Assembly: GCF_964204865.1 (NCBI RefSeq)
Contig: NC_135259.1
Location: 16,750,974 to 16,814,973, forward strand
Reading direction: 5' to 3'
Length of the DNA: 64,000 bases
Source: Styela clava
Lineage: Eukaryota > Chordata > Ascidiacea > Stolidobranchia > Styelidae
The position numbers and the translations under genes are program-made. The notes below the pieces were generated by a model. It worked only from the letters and a program-made list of their open reading frames with translations. It was not told the origin of the DNA and made no database searches. This document shows positions 59,414 through 64,000 of the stretch, in pieces. The stretch's first letter is position 1; each line of letters starts with the position of its first letter.

Positions 59414-61766
59414 ATGGAATATTATGTAAATTGTCAAAGTGAAAATGAATATGAAACCCCTCAAACTGCTTCAGGGCCGCCTGTGATTCCTAAACAAGGT
59501 TTGTGTTTTATTTGATTTGCAAAAAATTTAATTTGTGAAATTTCAATAGAAAAAATAGATATAGTATGTAAACAAAAATGGGAATACATTATGTGCCCCG
59601 CTTTGCATTTCAGGAGAAATGGATGTGGTAACACTTCATTTCGGGTAAAAATATGAATTTTGTTTACATGAGTCGTTCAAGGTATGAATTTCCAAGCTCG
59701 TATTCTTTAGCGGCTGCAGACACGGTAACATGGGTCAACTGCTTTGGCTTGCCTGCTAAAACCACATGTTCAACTTGAGCAAGATTTCCAACCAGTGCGA
59801 CCATCCATTCACGCTCCGTAGCTTGCCCCGCCTCATCTACAAAATATTCCTATTTTTTGTAGTAATATTTGAGAAAAACCTTAAAAAAATATAATTAATT
59901 CATACATAAGTATGACAAGAGTAATATTCTATGTGATCTCATATACGACAAGTCTATTATTGACGTTTCACATATATTTTTTTCATAGACAACAATAAAG
60001 CTACGAATACGAAAACTTTGTTTGTCCTGGGGATATTTCTGGGAATCTGCACGTTAGTGTCTGTTGCTGCATTTATTTTGATTATACAAGTTAGTATAGT
60101 TATCGTGTATTTTCGATATTTATCCAATTTTGAATTTAAATTAACTTTATGTACTACTTTATTAAACCGATTATTTATATGATACGATTTGCTTTAAATT
60201 TTTTTCAAGCTTCAGGACGAAATGAAACTTATGAGAGAAAAACTGGACACGTTAAAAACGACTCTCAAAAACGTAAGATATATCAATTTATAATCGAATT
60301 GTGTCATTTAAATTACCAACAAATTTTTATCATTTATTTTTTTCTGTTAAAACTTTGAATAAAAGGACAACGGAATTAAATTCCAATCTTGCAAAAATTT
60401 GAAATGGAATACAAAAAAGTAAATTAAAGTAAGCAACGCTTTCAAAAAAAGAAGTAAAAACGACGTCTAAAATCAAAATCTATCTATTCTAGATTGACAA
60501 ATTTTCACATTTTATTTTACTTTCAGAACAAATTGAAATAGTACAGAAGCTAGCAATAAAATTCAATTCTTCCTGTACAAAGATCTTAAACAAAAATTAG
60601 GTTGTTATTATCAATATTTCAAATAATGAATGAATCCCTTGAGAAAGAATAAAAACAAGAAAGATACTTTTAAATAAAATCTACTATAAATTTCAATTAA
60701 AACGCGCCAATTCTGAATATAGAAAATTTATTGTTGTATTCAATAAACATTTAACCGAGAATATCAGTCGGAGACCGAAGACTTATCGATCGGAGGTTAG
60801 GAGATCCCCCAAAACAGCGCTCTTACTCCATAGTGACACCGTGTGTCCCATCACTAATTAGTTAATAACTCGCTAATTATACGACATAATTCATCGAAAA
60901 TTTAATTGTTTTCGTGAGATATCACATGTATCTAACAAACAAACAAAGAAACAGACAAATACCTATCAACCTATATCTTAAGATCGATAAGTAATAACCT
61001 CATTAGAAATAGAAGTCGAAAAAATATTGCTGCTGATATTGCTTTTATGGTTGGAAAATTTAGATCAAAATATTTTAAAATTCTATTCAAGATTTGAATC
61101 CTATTTTAAAATCCTAGTTTAACTTTATTTCACAGAACACAAACCTGACTGATGCAAATTCTTGGATGAACGAAATGTTTTCCCTATCCGGATGGTTCAG
61201 AGCAAGCAATAATCTCATTTATAAACGTTTCACTGATTCTGTCAACTACGCAACTGCAAAGGCTCAATGTGAAGAAATGGGAGCTCGTTTAGTATCGACT
61301 GGAATAAGGGACAACAAAGTGAAAATGTATGTTAGTGGTGGGTTACATTACGAAATAACGTGAATTTGTAGTCATCGATTGTAGTTCGATGAAGCAGGTG
61401 GAAGATTCATATGAACTGTTATTTTTAAGGGAATTATGTCTTGATAATAATCGTTATTGTAGTTTTACTACAAAAAATCTGAAACTGACCGTAATTATTA
61501 TTATTCCATTTAGTGAAATATTCCCGAAACATTACTTAGCCGGAGTTAGTGCATGGATAGGATTGGACGACATCAGAAATGAAGGAATTTGGGTTTGGTC
61601 GGATGGCGTAAATGAATCACCAAATTCTCTTTGGGATGCGCCAGAACCAAACGGCGGTAGAACCGAAAACTGCGTAGAAGTAGTATTCTATAATTCGACA
61701 TTTGTTGGCAATGATGCTCCTTGCACTCTTTTCCGTCGTTTTGTTTGCGAAAGGGAGGTCAATTAA
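59414..61766 (+). CDS. Lectin gene L: short-necked type II membrane C-type lectin-like protein, 230 aa
   Basis: Exons: 59414-59498, 59989-60089, 60210-60272, 61136-61326, 61514-61766 (693 bp, 231 codons). The tail is MEYYVNCQSENEYETPQ with a Pro-rich end. The membrane exon is DNNKATNTKTLFVLGIFLG and onward. Only one neck exon is usable; it is 63 bp instead of 94, ends in phase 0 and so can join the CTLD exon directly. Two further neck exons (about 60365-60420 and 60540-60600) are decayed. CTLD: GWFRASNNLIYKRF, QCEEMGARLVS, SAWIGLDDIRNEG, EPNGGRTENCVEV, APCTLFRRFVCEREVN. EPN present, WND absent. Intron 1 holds a helicase fragment on the minus strand. Confidence 0.88.
59664..59848 (-). pseudogene. 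Fragment of a MOV10/UPF1-type SF1 helicase
   Basis: The minus-strand frame reads YFVDEAGQATEREWMVALVG, then VEHVVLAGKPKQLTHV, then ELGNSYLERLM and a stop at 59664-59666. This matches the Walker B (DEAG), motif III (usually LAGDPKQL) and following xLxxSLLERLM of MOV10-like RNA helicases. The Asp of motif III is Lys here. About 60 residues remain, inside intron 1 of gene L and antisense to it. Nothing shows splicing to other helicase exons, so I call it a broken gene fragment. Confidence 0.75.
60700..61000. repeat. Possible inserted repeat in gene L intron
   Basis: A GC-richer stretch (GGAGATCCCCCAAAACAGCG, ACACCGTGTGTCCCATCAC) is followed by AACAAACAAACAAAGAAAC-type simple sequence, unlike the surrounding AT-rich intron. 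It may be the 3' end of a retroelement; no family assigned. Confidence 0.3.
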
Positions 61767-62567
61767 TGTTCTCCTGAATGAATTTCCCTTTCACAAAACA
61801 TTGCTTGATTTGAATTCAAAAATATTTTATGATTTTGCGATTTAATTTACTGTTAGTTTAACCTTGAAAAAAGTGAACTTATTTAAACAAATATGAAGTT
61901 TTTTTTTAATTCAATTATTTACGTTATTATTTTTTATTTTAGAGTTGTTTCTCAAATTTACTATCTTTGACTAATGACCATAATATCATACTTTTATTTT
62001 GTCTGAATCGAACGACCAAAAAAATTGCAAATAGGTCTTTCATTTTGGAAGCGTTTATTTTTAATTATTGAAAACATTTTAACAATTTGATATTAATTTA
62101 AATCTTGATCAAACAGTTATCAAGAAAAAGTGAAATTAAGTTGCTGAACGATTTTTCTATTTTGCATTCTACAATTGAATCATTTTGTTTAATCACAAAA
62201 TTCACTTTAAATGCTGAACGTCTAACCTAAAGTTTTAATAAAGCCACCGCAAAATAGGTATATACATATATTCGGATACCTATTTGCGAAAAAAAAAGCC
62301 CAAGTTGAATGAATGAGATTTACGATCCTACCGAACTAAGTAAGGCCAGACTGGCTGAGCAAACATTCTGAGCAAAATTTTTGTTAAACACATAAGAGGT
62401 ATCTCTTTTCTTTATGTTTTTCGCTTTAAATTAGGATTCCTGTTTCAGTGCTTCGTTAATTTTATTTGATGAATTTACTTCAGAAAGATGAAGATTGCAC
62501 AGATAATAAATAAATGTCATTGACATCGTTATGCCTCTTGCTGTTATAGATACTCTAGACCAGGGCT
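61767..62567. other. 3' flank of gene L, no gene
   Basis: AT-rich; parts resemble 54170-54960 (e.g. TTTCTCAAATTTACTATCT and AAGATGAAGATTKCACAG-like words), a duplicated flank. Confidence 0.5.
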
Positions 62568-63936
62568 TCCCAAAAATTTGAGCTCGCGGCCCCTTTTATT
62601 ATATTAAAATTTTTCGCGGCCCTTGTTCGCGTTAATAATGCTAAACAGCACGAAATATGCATTTTTGATGTTTTATTGACACAGCTAATTCTCAAATTTT
62701 AGTAGGCCTACTCAATTACAAAAACAAGCACATATTTATTCCGATTAACGTTACTCAATTATTCAGTGTAATGGGTGCGAATACTTTTTGCTGCATAGAA
62801 AGTCCAGCCTTGGCTCAATGTTTGTTTATGCAGGCCTAAATGATGAATTACGATGTCTGGCCACCGACGGCATGGTCCCTTTTCGGAATTGTTCACTCTT
62901 ATTGATCAAACTTAGCATAAGACAGCGGTTTGTGTGGCGCCAAATTATCAAGGAAAAAACTCATGGCGCACCTACACGAAAAATATGCTGCCTGAAAGTA
63001 AAACACAATTTTGTCATCGTTAATATGTACTTATCTTATCTCTGCCTGGTTTTTCTTCAAAATGCTAAAAAAATCACTCATGTTCAGCAAATGAATAAAC
63101 TGCAGCCTACGGAATTGCAGCATGTAGGATACCCGACGTAACAGAGCATACACAACATAGAATATTGAAATGAAATTGATTCGTATACACATCATTTGCA
63201 ACAATGAGAAACAATAAAACATTTAGAATAAATAAAATATGTAACATATTTCGAGGCGCACTTAGCAAATCGCCCCCAGGAACCGCTAGCTTAACGATTA
63301 TTAAAGCCGGCATTGTTATGCAAGCACACGCAAATCGGGTCTTACGATCAGAATATGCATTGTTATGCAAGCGCGATGATTCTACTGTGTTTCCCCGAAA
63401 GGAAAACTAAGCCTGAATTTTAGAAATTATTTTTATTAAAAACGCTCTCCTTTAAAAAAGACTTAGTCGATAGCGCAAATTCTTTTGACCTAATCCCGTG
63501 GAAGTGCGTCGTTTCAATTTTGCTAGGACGTCGCAAAATTTCGTGATTCGTGAACCTTTCAAACAACCCATATATATCTTTTACTTTTACAAAAAAAGGG
63601 AAGATTATATCGATCTTACCTGTGATGGTGTTACAATAAAAAAGTTTAATTCTGAAAATTCGTTTTTTTGTAGATAAAGATTATTTTTCTTGATTCAATA
63701 AGCGTTGCGGACTCCTATCCCCTTTTGCGAATTCGTTTTTATATAAACCAGACTTTTCTACCAAGGTCCATTAAACGTGATTTCACTGACTGTTGTTATG
63801 TTTTGTTTGTTCTATTATATGAAATTCATTGCAAAAAAAGTCTTATGGAAAGGTATCCCATACGTATTTTCACGGGAAGTCGTAACTTGAGCATATTTTT
63901 GGAGGGCGTCATAATACAATGTTCGAGAACCACTGA
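62568..63936. mobile_element. Possible hAT-like element, ends uncertain
   Basis: CAGGGCTTCCCAAAAATTTG followed by GCGGCCCC looks like a hAT left end; TTCGAGAACCACTG at 63936 looks like a right end. The 8-bp flanks (CTCTAGAC, AGTCCCAG) do not match, so the two ends may belong to different insertions. The plus frame at 62788-63141 (117 codons) and others have no recognised domain. Confidence 0.3.
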
Positions 63937-64000
63937 GTCCCAGTCGATAGCAAGAAATTTCTACTCTTTCTACTTTTAAATGGTTGATAATCTATATGTA

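Noticed and set aside
4353..59498. ITIM or ITAM in the lectin tails
   Set aside because: The residue two before tyrosine is N, E or similar, not I/V/L/S, and the spacing of the two motifs is too short for an ITAM.
63204..63979. Plus-strand frames of 68 and 84 codons near the right edge
   Set aside because: No domain, no similarity within the window, and overlapping frames on the other strand.
1..64000. tRNA, rRNA, CRISPR arrays, operons
   Set aside because: I looked for cloverleaf boxes, rRNA cores and spaced short repeats and found none; the sequence is animal nuclear DNA with introns.

Overview
The window is AT-rich animal nuclear DNA, with GT-AG introns of about 80 to 1500 bp, non-LTR retrotransposons, hAT and piggyBac-type DNA transposons, and no bacterial features. 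I favour an invertebrate chordate such as a tunicate, but nothing here proves the species.

The main content is a cluster of paralogous type II membrane proteins with a C-type lectin-like domain (CTLD). Each is encoded as: exon 1, a cytoplasmic tail with paired tyrosines; a transmembrane exon (101 bp, or 104); one to several short coiled-coil neck exons; a 191-bp exon with the first half of the CTLD; and a final exon of about 253 bp with the second half. I assembled exon models by hand using splice sites and reading phase. Four are clean and in frame: gene B (2226-4443, minus, 256 aa), gene I (37413-39543, minus, 300 aa), gene J (48840-52450, plus, 297 aa) and gene L (59414-61766, plus, 230 aa). 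Gene C (6827-9014, minus, 263 aa) is in frame if one damaged neck exon is skipped. Gene F (14525-17363, minus) has lost one splice donor and may be rescued by an in-frame cryptic donor. A, G, H, K and single-exon relics at 12.9, 45.5 and 54.0 kb are pseudogenes.

The cluster has been reshuffled by segmental duplication (the flanks of F, J and K match), by an inverted duplication of exon 1 (4230-4701 with 5464-5937), by repeated duplication of neck exons, and by transposons. The elements are: an intact two-ORF LINE (23674-28962, 13-bp target duplication); a 5'-truncated L2/CR1-like LINE (about 56990-59094); five hAT-type elements (20716-21213, 32472-33175, 35494-36430, 46259-47035, 49331-50191); a piggyBac-like element inside a minisatellite (9575-10491); and two small foldback elements.

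The genes share upstream sequence: a TATA-type core promoter, a TGATAAT block about 90 bp further upstream, and a GGAAGTAA/GTGTCAC element a few hundred bp from the start codon. The arrangement resembles a rapidly evolving cell-surface receptor cluster (natural-killer-complex-like in layout). Function in immunity or allorecognition is inference only. Between genes lie degenerate coding fragments, one of which is clearly the DEAG-box part of a MOV10/UPF1-type helicase.
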